Positions 8,890-18,120 of a stretch of 64,000 nucleotides of DNA are shown one piece after another. A model generated the notes under the pieces. The model was not told the DNA's origin. It made no database searches and was given only the letters and a program-made list of their open reading frames with translations. The DNA lies in the NCBI GenBank assembly GCA_040285825.1, contig JAUPSS010000004.1, positions 2,460,550 through 2,524,549 of the forward strand, written 5' to 3'. A program made the position numbers and the translations under genes. Source of the stretch: Eukaryota sp. TZLM1-RC. Lineage: Eukaryota > Metamonada: BaSk clade. Within the stretch, counting starts at the first letter, position 1, and each line of letters opens with the position of its first letter.

Positions 8890-11800
8890 CTATTCCTTAT
8901 GAATGACCTTCATGTTTGCCAAAAACTTTTGCTTGTCAAAGTTCTCAGACTCTCTTCTCTTTGTCTTCAATTCCTGAAGAGCATCATCAAACTTCTTATA
9001 CTCCTTGTCATGACTTGGAACCAATTCTCTACCATCAATAACAGCTTCTAAACCTTGTTCTGCCAATAATTTCAAAAAGTTCGCTTGTTCAGTGAAGGAG
9101 TGAGATTGGAGTTCACAGCGCAAGATACATTCAGACCAAAGAGAAGATTCCGTATGACGATCATGACGAACATTACGCAAATCAACTCCAGAAGCCATGG
9201 CGGCACGAGCAACACGAGCGAGTTGGCCTGCCACGTCAGTAATCTTAATAGAACAATGCAAAACTTTTCCAAGTGTGCGAAGACCCAAATTATGAGCCCG
9301 TTGAAGTGTGTGGAGATCAATATTAGACCCGCAAAGAATGATTCCAATACGTTCACCAGGTTGACGTTTAAATTTGTTAAAGAGCAGAGCAGCAAAGGCA
9401 AGAGAGCCTGCGCCTTCAGTCATTGTTCTGGTGTGCTTCAAAACATGAGAAATAGTAGCAGTGATTTGGTTTTCATCAACTGTAACAACCTCATCTACGC
9501 AAGTTTTAAGAATGTGATTGGAATAGGGAAGTTTGATGTTACACCCATCAGCAATCGTGGCTGTACCTCTTGGAACGTATCGAATTGAACCAGAAGAAAG
9601 GTAATCCTTAAGAGGGGAAACCTTCTCAGCTTGAACACCAACGATCCTAATGTTTCTACCATTTCTTCTTGCCCATTCTTTAGCATAGAGAGCAGTTGCG
9701 GAGATCAGACCACCGCCACCTACAGAGACTAACAAAGTATCCACACCTTCAGGATGTTGTTCAAAGAATGAATGGATAAGAGTTCCCTGACCTTCAATTA
9801 CAGATGGTTGGTTAAACGGATGAATTAACAAAGCCCCATTAGGAAGAGATTTGTTGAGGCGACGAACGAATTCCTTTGTGAATTCCATGGCAGATTCAAT
9901 TGACTCACCATATTTGGTGATTGTTGCACCTAAAGCAATACAAGACTGAAGTTTAGTTTCAGGAGCATAGGTAGGAACTACAATCTCAGCAGGAATTGAA
10001 AGCTTTTGGGCAATGGCAGAAACTCCTTGAGCATGATTACCAGCAGAGCAAGCAATAATGATATCGGGTCTTTTATGTTTTTGCAAGTGACGAAGAGCAA
10101 AATTGGCTGAACCACGTACCTTGAAAGATCCTGTCCGCTGGAGGTTATCAAAAATTAAAGATATATCAGTATCGAATCTACGGGAATAGCTTCGAGAAGT
10201 TGAAACAAACGTGGGCTCAACAGCGTCTTGTTTGAGGAGACGATCATAAGCTTCTTTGATACTATCAAAGGTAACATCATTGATATCTCGATCTTCAACG
10301 CCAACTTCTTCACTTCCAATGTCACCTTTCGCTAGGGCTTCCTGAGTTTCAGACCTTACACGGTTGATGACGTCAGCAATATCGTCATCAACTGGAGTCT
10401 TTGTAGGAGTTTTAGGAGGAGAGAAGCGTCTATTAGGAGGAACATAAGTATCTGTGGACTGCTCTTCCACAACGACGTTATGTTGGCGGAGTTCTGTCAG
10501 AGCCTCTTCAAACTTACCATCAAGAGTACATAGGCCGGTAACTTTTACCTGCTGGGTGTTGATTTGCGGACCAGAAACACCTTGGATAAACTTAATATCA
10601 TGAACAGAGACTGAGTTTTTGGACAAAATTCGTAAAATTGCTTCCACCATAACAGAATCTTTAGGAATAGTTGCATTGAAAGTTCTGACGTGACCCATCA
10701 ATTCCAACGCTTTCTGCAGCCTGATACCTACTCCATAAGGCTCAACGGTACCTCCAGTGAGGAGCACAGCAGTAACAGTATCATCACCACTTTGAGTTTG
10801 GGGTAAGTGAAACAACGAAGCAATAGCAGCGGCTCCCTTTGAGGAGACATGGGCTTTTACATGACGGAGAGAGGTGCACCATCCCATTAAGCAATCGGTA
10901 TTGGTTTCAACTTGGACAATGGAACGAACAAGTCCCTTGCGGTGCAATGAATCAATAGAGAGACTATCCAAAATATCTCCACCATACTTGGAAACTTTGG
11001 ACAGGCGGATAAGCTTGGAACGATGGCTTCCCAAGAGTTCAATGAACTGTGCTTTTGAGCATTCCTCTGGAAAGTCAAGCACACCGTCATCAGCACCACC
11101 AAGCTTGACGTAAACTTTCTTAACCTCAGCAAAGGACAACAAGCCATCTCTAGCATCACTATTCCATCTAGAAAATACCCTAGATGGCTGCACATCGTCT
11201 GTTCTGTTGAGTAAAAAATTTTCCTCAAAAGGATCACCAAAAACACAACTATTCTGAGGAGAAAGAATTTCTGCACAAACAACCCTAGTGTCGACATTAA
11301 GGGCCTTAACATAAAGAGCGCATGCAGCTAGAGAAGTGACTGTGGGGTTGGTTCTTCTGGCAGGCACGACTAAGGAAGAAAGAGACTTTGAAAGATTCTT
11401 GGCTTGAGAAAAGGTTTCAGCGGCAATAGTGGCAAGTGCAATGATGGCTTGTTGCTTCATGTGTTTTCCATCAATGTAAACCACATTAGGCATAGTTAGG
11501 TGCTCAGTGATCTTGGAATGCATTTCATCAATATCAACAAAAACGATATTGACTTCGGGGAGGTGAATCTTGATGTTATCAATGGCGAAAAGGATGTAAA
11601 GAGATACATCACCAGCAGGTAGGAGGATCGTAGAACTGGCTCCTAAATGAGAGGCCAGAAATACGAGTTCTTGGAGGTAGAGGGCTACCTCTGGAGTTCT
11701 AGAGGGGGTGAAAAGGAATCTGGTTTGAGGAGAAACCCCATTGAAACCCTTCTCCAGAGCAGAAGCGATGAGAATACCAGCGAAACGACGTACAGCAACA

Positions 11801-12105
11801 TCAGCGAAACGTTGAATGTTCTCTAATTTGATGAGAGAATTGACCCCAGTTTCAAAATCTAGTAACGGGAAAGAGCGGAGTGGGGTTTGGTGGATGTGAG
11901 GAGCTAGATACTCGTTTAACTTATCCACGGTTTTGGCAAAGTCAATCTTGCCAGATTGATCGCGTACAAGAACATTATCTGATAAACATTCTAGATGTGT
12001 AAGGACAGCGTCAAGATCCTCAACAGGTACAGAGTCACGACGGGCTCTCTTTGGAGAGAAATGACTGGCATCATTTCCTAAGTGAGAAGACTGGCGTGTT
12101 TTCAT
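8890..12105 (-). CDS. tandem-duplicated threonine dehydratase; N-terminal copy degenerate, C-terminal copy catalytic, each with ACT-like region
   Basis: A 1071-residue protein with two threonine-dehydratase units in line. The C-terminal unit (about residues 600-1055) is a complete fold-type II PLP enzyme: the Schiff-base lysine is K662 in TGSFKVRGS, SAGNHAQG follows, the phosphate-binding loop is SVGGGGLIS, and a C-terminal ACT-like region begins near GKVLHCSIKITD. It should deaminate threonine (or serine) to 2-oxobutyrate, the first step toward isoleucine or a catabolic route. The N-terminal unit (about residues 60-560) keeps the overall order (QTPL, LENIQR, GAAAIASL, ACT-like end) but has lost the lysine (ADVAVRRF), SAGNH (TPSRTPEV) and the Gly-rich loop (VVPARRTNP). 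It therefore looks like a pseudoenzyme domain. Family members are about 320-550 residues, so the fusion doubles the usual size. ATG at 12105; uninterrupted. Confidence 0.85.
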   Translation of the reverse strand: MKTRQSSHLGNDASHFSPKRARRDSVPVEDLDAVLTHLECLSDNVLVRDQSGKIDFAKTVDKLNEYLAPHIHQTPLRSFPLLDFETGVNSLIKLENIQRFADVAVRRFAGILIASALEKGFNGVSPQTRFLFTPSRTPEVALYLQELVFLASHLGASSTILLPAGDVSLYILFAIDNIKIHLPEVNIVFVDIDEMHSKITEHLTMPNVVYIDGKHMKQQAIIALATIAAETFSQAKNLSKSLSSLVVPARRTNPTVTSLAACALYVKALNVDTRVVCAEILSPQNSCVFGDPFEENFLLNRTDDVQPSRVFSRWNSDARDGLLSFAEVKKVYVKLGGADDGVLDFPEECSKAQFIELLGSHRSKLIRLSKVSKYGGDILDSLSIDSLHRKGLVRSIVQVETNTDCLMGWCTSLRHVKAHVSSKGAAAIASLFHLPQTQSGDDTVTAVLLTGGTVEPYGVGIRLQKALELMGHVRTFNATIPKDSVMVEAILRILSKNSVSVHDIKFIQGVSGPQINTQQVKVTGLCTLDGKFEEALTELRQHNVVVEEQSTDTYVPPNRRFSPPKTPTKTPVDDDIADVINRVRSETQEALAKGDIGSEEVGVEDRDINDVTFDSIKEAYDRLLKQDAVEPTFVSTSRSYSRRFDTDISLIFDNLQRTGSFKVRGSANFALRHLQKHKRPDIIIACSAGNHAQGVSAIAQKLSIPAEIVVPTYAPETKLQSCIALGATITKYGESIESAMEFTKEFVRRLNKSLPNGALLIHPFNQPSVIEGQGTLIHSFFEQHPEGVDTLLVSVGGGGLISATALYAKEWARRNGRNIRIVGVQAEKVSPLKDYLSSGSIRYVPRGTATIADGCNIKLPYSNHILKTCVDEVVTVDENQITATISHVLKHTRTMTEGAGSLAFAALLFNKFKRQPGERIGIILCGSNIDLHTLQRAHNLGLRTLGKVLHCSIKITDVAGQLARVARAAMASGVDLRNVRHDRHTESSLWSECILRCELQSHSFTEQANFLKLLAEQGLEAVIDGRELVPSHDKEYKKFDDALQELKTKRRESENFDKQKFLANMKVIHKE

Positions 12106-12119
12106 ATTGAAAGAATATG

Positions 12120-12665
12120 AGAACTAAAGGAAATATCCAAAACTTTGGATTGAGAGGTCAAAAATTACTGAAGCCATTTGAAAGTCTCAGAAATTCTGAT
12201 GATCCTGATAGTGTTCAGAACAAACATCAAAGACAAATGTTTCCTGAAGTGTTAATTGGGATTGTTTTCTTTCCTTAGTACATTTTCCAGAAGTTTCAGA
12301 TCAAGAATTAGTGGAGTTTGCCACGGTATTTGATCAGTCAAATGAGTTTTGATCTACAAACTCAATGACTGATATTCCCTCTTGATCTGAGAGTCGTTGT
12401 TGTATCAAATTTGCCCCAATTGCTATTTCATTTTTTGGTATTATTGGAAACGAAAGTCTCAATATTTTAGATGATGTAGGAAAATTTCTCAAAGAAGCTG
12501 GCCATACATTCGATTTTTTGATCTAAAAAACTCAGAGTTATATTTTGTTATGACAGCTCTTCCTCGGTATATTAACTCCATTGGGAATAACATTACGGAG
12601 TTTTATCACAAGCGAGTTGCTCTTCATGTGAATAACGAAAATCTTCCGTCATTCAAATGATGGGG
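12120..12665 (+). mobile_element. decayed R2-like non-LTR element, family E, C-terminal part
   Basis: Plus-strand fragments such as SFFGIIGNESLNILDDVGKF, FVMTALPRYINSIGNNITEF and YHKRVALHVNNENLPSF align by position with the last 130 residues of families A-D (FSLFG...FLDDF...NRIVF). A second copy of this family lies at 38440-38790 on the minus strand, sharing the blocks AACTCCGTAATGTTATTC and GCAACTCGCTTGT. Frameshifts show it is inactive. Confidence 0.65.
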
Positions 12666-12879
12666 TTTGAGTAGGTAAAAGCATTAGTTAAGTTTTTTGG
12701 TTGAGTTTTTAAATGTGACTGTTCCACGAATCAATTTGGTTTCTTAACTAAGAAGTTCAAAAGTGTGTCATTTATAGCTATAATTATTATAGCATTTTAT
12801 CAGAACAATATAGTGGTGGAGAAATACTTTATAGATTTTAATAACAAATAAATATAATTTTATTCTCATAAATCAAGTA

Positions 12880-13791
12880 TTATTGACTCAACTTTGCCAG
12901 CTCAACACTAATCAACGAAGCTACTTTAGCGTTGTTTTTAACCAAAGCTATGTTACATGTCAAACTTTTACCTCCAGTTTTCTCCACAATCCTTTTCAAC
13001 ATAAATGGTGTCAAATCTTTCCCCCCAAAACCTTGCTCCTTGCATTCTTTCAATGCTTCGTCAATGATGGGCCCTATCTCTTCATTAGGAATCTCGTTCT
13101 CCTGAGGGATTGGATTGGCTAGTAGGATACCGCAGGGGGTTGTCTGCTGAGTTACATGATACAAACGGGCAGCTTCTTCAGCAGAATCAACGACTAGAGG
13201 AACTTTCAGACCACTAGAACGGCTATAAAATGAAGGGAAATCAGAAGTTTGAAATCCAACAACTGGAATTCCTTCAGTTTCAAGATACTCTAGTGTATTT
13301 GGAATATCCATGATACTTTTACATCCAGCACTGACTACCATTACTTTAGACTTTGCAAATTCCGGCAGATCTGCAGAAACATCGAGAACAGTATCATAAC
13401 CACGGGAAACACCCCCGATCCCGCCTGTGGCAAAGACTTTAATACCAGCAGCTTGCGCTAAAAGCATTGTGGTGGCAACAGTAGTTCCAGCAGAAAGGCT
13501 TTTCATAATGACAAATGGTAAATCGCGACGAGAAGCTTTAGTAACCTTGGGACCACCTTTGCCTAATGACTCTAGGGTAGGTCTATCTAGACCGATATGT
13601 ATTTTACCGTCAACAATAGCAATAGTGGCTGGTATGGAGCCGTTATCACGTACAACTTGTTCTACTTCCAATGCACATTCAATATTTTTGGGATAGGGCA
13701 TGCCATGTGTGATAATTGTTGATTCTAAAGCTACAACAGGAATACCATTATCAAGAGCATTCTGTACTTCAGGAGTGATGGCAAGGTGCAT
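12880..13791 (-). CDS. psuG: pseudouridine-5'-phosphate glycosidase
   Basis: A 303-residue protein, matching the roughly 300-310-residue PsuG/IndA family from end to end. Diagnostic segments are VALESTIITHGMPYPKN near the start, KVTKASRRDLP, GGIGGVSRGYD, VVSAGCKSIMDIPNTLEYLE, GGKDLTPFMLKRI and the terminal NIALVKNNAKVASLI. PsuG cleaves the C-glycosidic bond of pseudouridine 5'-phosphate to uracil and ribose 5-phosphate, salvaging pseudouridine from RNA turnover. Its partner kinase PsuK is often fused to it in eukaryotes. Here PsuG stands alone, and no PfkB-type kinase lies in the window. ATG at 13791, stop TAA near 12880, no intron. An E-family retroelement relic lies downstream and a Fanzor relic upstream. 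Confidence 0.95.
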   Translation of the reverse strand: MHLAITPEVQNALDNGIPVVALESTIITHGMPYPKNIECALEVEQVVRDNGSIPATIAIVDGKIHIGLDRPTLESLGKGGPKVTKASRRDLPFVIMKSLSAGTTVATTMLLAQAAGIKVFATGGIGGVSRGYDTVLDVSADLPEFAKSKVMVVSAGCKSIMDIPNTLEYLETEGIPVVGFQTSDFPSFYSRSSGLKVPLVVDSAEEAARLYHVTQQTTPCGILLANPIPQENEIPNEEIGPIIDEALKECKEQGFGGKDLTPFMLKRIVEKTGGKSLTCNIALVKNNAKVASLISVELAKLSQ

Positions 13792-13867
13792 AAAGAATTG
13801 GAGAGGAAATATGCTATGTGGAAACTGTTTTTATCCATGCTAATAAATCTTAAATCTAACACTCTAA

Positions 13868-14292
13868 ACATTCTTTCCCACACTCACTGATCGTTGCAGT
13901 ACCAGTGGTCTACAATTATCATAAATATGAGAGTACGTAATCTTGTACATGATTAGAGCACCCTTAACATCCCTATGCCAAGAGACGCCACATTCACTGT
14001 TTTGACAATGTAGCACTCCATGGCATAGAACTAGTTTGGCATCGTCTTTTTTTTAGATTGCATTTTTGTTGAAGTTCTTGAATTTTGTTTCAATATTTTC
14101 AATAGAAAAGTTATTATTGCTATTGGATATTTCTTGTACTGACACCTCGGATTGCGCAGATGGTAAATTTAATTCTTGGAATGTAAAATTGGGGAGAGAT
14201 CTAATGATTTCCTCTTCACTGTTGATTCTTTTTATATCCTCATTTTTGAAAGAGTTTTCACTGCTCTCAATCCTAAAACTGATCGAGTTCAA
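13868..14292 (-). pseudogene. relic of a Fanzor/TnpB-like (OrfB) endonuclease, C-terminal zinc finger and last RuvC motif
   Basis: Reading the minus strand from 14292, the frame meets one TAA just before position 14047 and continues to a TAG at 13868. The part after the TAA (14047-13868, 58 residues) shows LVLCHGVLHCQNSEC, then SWHRDVKGALIM, then a short tail with RPLVLQRS. In Fanzor and TnpB proteins the C-terminus has a C..C...C..C zinc ribbon followed by a (W/H)(N/H)RDVNAA.NI segment holding the last RuvC aspartate, then RP... near the end in Fanzors. The RDVKGA segment keeps that aspartate. The upstream 80 residues (14292-14053) are acidic, Asn/Ser-rich and not recognisable. No guide RNA region or intact RuvC I/II motif is visible, so this is a decayed fragment. 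Confidence 0.55.
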
Positions 14293-14299
14293 GTAGTTG

Positions 14300-14560
14300 T
14301 TTCCGTTTCCCTGAACTTCTCTGGTTGAAGTTCAAAGTTTGGTCTAGCTGCGATGTAAGAGCCAATAATCAGTTTGTCTCTTTTTTCTTTAATTTTTTGT
14401 CTTTTTCATTTAATGATTTTTCTGTTTTTTGTTCATTCTATTTTTTGTTTGTTCTATTTTTTGTTTTTTCCTTATTTTTGTTACATTTTTTGAATTTTTC
14501 GAATTTTTTTTGCTTGTCATATTGGGTCCAAAGGACTCATTTCAACAGCATATGATTGAG
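14300..14560. other. low-complexity T-rich tract
   Basis: Runs of TTTTTGTTT-like sequence fill this stretch (A-rich, Lys/Asn/Glu-rich if read on the minus strand). It could be the degraded Lys-rich middle of the Fanzor relic next to it, but nothing in it proves that. Confidence 0.4.
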
Positions 14561-14972
14561 TTTTCTTGGTAAGGAAGTTCCTTTGTATTCGGAGTTTCTC
14601 ATACTGATACCGGTTTGGTATCATATTCGTTACGGTCTACTCCAGCAATGATTTCACTTTTAAACTTATAACAGCTGGTTCCATTTGCTGTTTTTTTGGT
14701 AACATTGGTATAGCTGGAATTAAATTTCTCGAAAGTTTCATAAGTTCAATAAAAGAAAGAGCGGGACAAAAATTGAACTTCAATTGCTGGCATAACAGAA
14801 TTGTTTTCAGTATTCTTAAAGCAATTCCCGAAATGATAACCGAAGCACTGCTACAATTAGGAATAGAGTATGAGAATCGCGCATTGAAGAGGTTTGATGA
14901 TGTTGATGCGTGTATTGAGGATTGTCAGTTCTAGTTTTTTGTTTAGTTGTTTTGTTTGCATTTCTAAATAAA
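14560..14972 (+). mobile_element. family-B R2-like non-LTR element, 3' end only
   Basis: The plus strand from about 14660 encodes the family-B C-terminus: FFGNIGIAGIKFLESF, IKERAG, LNFNCWHNRIVFSILKAI, ALLQLGIEYENRALKR and a TAG after ...EDCQF at about 14934. It closely matches the minus-strand copy at 18162-18480. The tail TTTTTTGTTTAGTTGTTTTG then runs to an A-run at about 14970, where a truncated family-A copy starts directly. Confidence 0.85.
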
Positions 14973-16485
14973 AAAAGTTCCTTGGTTGTTGGTTAGGAAA
15001 TGTGCCTCAAATTCAGAATGAATTGCAAGTTATTTTGGAAAAAATGAAAATTGAACTTGATTCAATTTCTTCTTTAGATATAGAAAAGCATATTAAATTT
15101 TTCATGCTTAAAATTTGCTACACTGGGAGAATAACCCACATTTTGAGATCTTGTGCTCCTTCCATAGCATTAGATTTTTGTCGTTCTTTTAATTCATTGA
15201 GAACAGAATTTTTTGCTGATTTATTGGATGTAGAACCAGGAATGTTGAAAAGCCATTTATTTTCTTCAGCAAATTTGGGTGGTATTGGTTTTACTAAATC
15301 TTCAATTTTGTGTCAATCAGCATTCTTGGGTGGTGGCAAAATTTTATTTATGAATTTTCTCGTAGATTTCCTGATGATTCTCATCTGTTAGTCCCCAATT
15401 GTAGTCCCTATTTGTATGAGTTATCTTGTGAACTTGAAAAATTACCGCCACAAATTTGGACCAAATGTTTTCCTCAATCAATTCAAGAAATTCCAAACCG
15501 ATCTCTATTTAATTTACAGTTTTGCTGTAAAAAGCTTCAACAAAAATTGTCAAAGATTTTTGAAAGCTTGGATTTTGATGTTAGACTTGGCTTGGCCAAG
15601 AAAAAGAATCCCGCTTTTGCAAATCTTTTACAAGATATGTGTGACAGTACTTCTTCTGCCTTAGTAACAACAATTCCACAAGTTTATGGTACTCTCTTAT
15701 CCGATTCTGCTTGGACTCTGAATATGAGATTTCGTTCCTTTATCTGGCCTGATAATTTACCTCATAATTTAATTTGTAAATGTTCTCGAGAAATTACAAC
15801 TACTCATTTGTTAAATTGTAAACATTTTATTACTTTTAGAAGCAAGGTTCATGATGCTGTAAGAGACCAGTTATATTGTATGTGTAAATCTCATAGAATT
15901 GAATCCTTCTTCGGAACCTTTGTTGTCAAATCTGTTTGATGCTGAAAATGATTTTCATAAGAATAATAGAGGTGATGTCATATTACCTGGATTAGATGGA
16001 AGCTTCATTTTATTGGATGTAATGTCTGTTGATCCTTGTAATGCCTCAAATGAAAGGCTTGTTAATTCTGAAATTCATAATCCCCTTTCAAATGCTGAAA
16101 ATTTTAAATTCAAAAAATACAATGAACCTTTGTCCAAATTGGCCAGTCTACAGCATGCAAAATACAATTTGTATCCATTTGTATTTTCCCTTTTTGGTTC
16201 ACTTGCACCAACTGCTTTACGTTTTTTGGATGATTTTGAAATGATTGTAAAGAGAAGAACTGGCAGAAATTTCAACAGATTGTTTTGGCAAAATAGAATT
16301 GTGTTCTCTATTTTTAAGGGGATGTTGAAGATGGTTTCTGATGCTTTGCTTTCTCTTGGATCTCACTATGAGAGAGTTGCATCTAGTGTTTTTGTTTTGG
16401 GAGAGATGGATTTTTTAGATGTTGATTTATAGGTTTAGAATAAAATTAAATTTTAAAAAAAAAATTTCTAAATAAAAACAACTTT
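14973..16485 (+). mobile_element. 5'-truncated family-A R2-like non-LTR element with two frameshifts
   Basis: This copy starts within the region after the RT palm (PQIQNELQVILEK) and reaches the natural C-terminus at 16432. It is nearly identical to the copy at 60823-62787, differing at only a handful of residues. Two single-base-scale frameshifts (near 15340 and near 15905) break it into frames 15002-15391, 15310-15939 and 15899-16432. Recognisable parts are the knuckle CKCSREITTTHLLNC, the RSKVHDAVRDQ motif, RGDVILPG...LLDVMSVDP of the restriction-like endonuclease, and the terminal EMDFLDVDL. The 3' UTR ends in an A-run at about 16455-16464. Confidence 0.9.
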
Positions 16486-16594
16486 AACTAAAAAAAACTT
16501 AAATATCCTGAAGAAATGAAATGTTCACGCTTGAATGCACTTGTAAAAAACTCATAAATGAATGTAATAGATTACCTAGATTTTTCAATCGAAT

Positions 16595-16700
16595 TAGAGC
16601 AAGCAGATCAAGATTTCTTAGATGAAATTTTGGTTCAATGAATTTCGTCCCATTAGTTATGAGTTTATTTTTGTTAAGTGTGAAAGTTCAATAAATCAAA
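16595..16700 (+). repeat. short dispersed repeat, copy 2
   Basis: The block with TTGGTTCAATGAATTTCG and ATTAGTTATGAGTTT matches 4505-4605 in order and orientation. Here it sits in the gap between the 3' end of a family-A copy and the 3' end of a convergent family-C copy. The rest of 16486-16740 shows nothing else recognisable. Confidence 0.5.
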
Positions 16701-16739
16701 CCTATTTTAAGTCAATAACACAATTGTTTTTTTGAAAAT

Positions 16740-18120
16740 ATTTTTTATTCAAACAAAATAAAAATTCAACAAGAAATATGAAAACATAAAATACACAATT
16801 AAAACTCCACATCCTCAAAACCTGCCTCCCCTACATCAAAACAATTAATTGCTAAAGATTCAGAAAATTTCCCAAAAGGAGATAGTGAATCAGAAATTAG
16901 TTTTACCATTCCCTTAAAAATAGAAAATACAATCATGTTTTGCCAGTAAACACGATTGAAAATTCTTCCAGTTCTTTCCTTTACAACTACAACAAAATCC
17001 TCAAGGAAAGCCATAGCAGCCTTACCTAGAGATCCAAGCAAAGAAAAAACAAATGGACATAAATTATATTGGGCATGAGAATTTTCATTAGCCGAGGAAA
17101 CGGGTTTCGCATATTTAGCAATTTTATATTTTTCGCCTGCAAGAAGAGGATTATTTACATCCGAGTTAATGAAATGTTCGTTAGAGGATTACAAGGGTCA
17201 ATAGACATGGCGTCCAAAATAGTAAAACTACCATTTAAACCAGAAACAACTAGATCAGCTCTAGTCAGACCCATAGAAGCTCTGTTGTAACGCGTACTAT
17301 CAATATTGGGATCATCAAGAATTAATTTTGATAACAGCGGTTCTAAAAAGGAATCTACTCGATATGATTTACACATTACATAAATTTGGTCCCTGACGTT
17401 ATAATGCATTTTGCTTCTAAACGTAATAAAATGTTTACAGTTCAAAAGATGAGTAAACAAAAGAGGTTTACCACATTTACAAGTTAAATGATTGGGCAAA
17501 TTGTTTGGCCACAGAAAACAACGAAAACGCATGTTTAGAAGCCATTCATTGTTTTTTAAAAAAAGTCCATAAACAGAGGGAACTTGAGTTACTAACGCAG
17601 CAGCAGAGCTATCACGAATATCCTTTAAAAAATTACCGAAAGCGGGATTTTTAGTTTTGGCCAAGCCAAGTCTTACTTCATAATCCAAGCCTTCATATAA
17701 TTTAACCAGATGGTGCTGAAGCTTTTTCATGCAAAAACGTAAATTTGGAAGTGATCGGGTGGGAATTTCTTGAACATTTTGAGGAAAACACTGAATCCAG
17801 ATATCAATAGGCAAATTTTCTAATTCAAATTGCAGTTGATTCAAGTAAAAATTTGATTCACCATTGATCAAGTGAAAATCAAAAGGGAACCTTTGGAAAA
17901 ATTCAAAAACAAAATTTTTTCCACCTCCCAAAAATGCTGCTTTACACAGAATCGAAGATTTGGTGAATCCAATTCCACCCAAATCTGCTGAACAAAATAC
18001 ATGACTTCGAATTAAAGATTCATTTACTTCTAATATAGAAGATAAAAATTTAACTCGAAGTTTGTTAAAAGGTCTGCAAAAATTGAGAGATACCGATGGG
18101 GGAACTATTTTTTTATACAT
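16740..18120 (-). mobile_element. 5'-truncated family-C R2-like non-LTR element with one frameshift
   Basis: On the minus strand, frame 17155-18120 carries VPPSVSLNFCRPF, GGIGFTKSSILCKAAFLGGG, the knuckle CKCGKPLLFTHLLNC, VRDQIYVMCKSYRVDSFLEP and RADLVVSGLNGSFTILDAMS (restriction-like endonuclease core). A frameshift near 17041-17155 separates it from the C-terminal frame 16799-17041 (FLEDFVVVVKERTGRIF, terminal GFEDVEF). A near-identical partial copy lies at 63148-63865. The 5' truncation point is at about 18105-18120, directly at the 3' tail of the family-B element. Confidence 0.9.

Noticed and set aside
14325-14555. Phe-rich open frame on the plus strand
   Set aside because: It arises from T-rich low-complexity DNA; no conserved residues or motifs.
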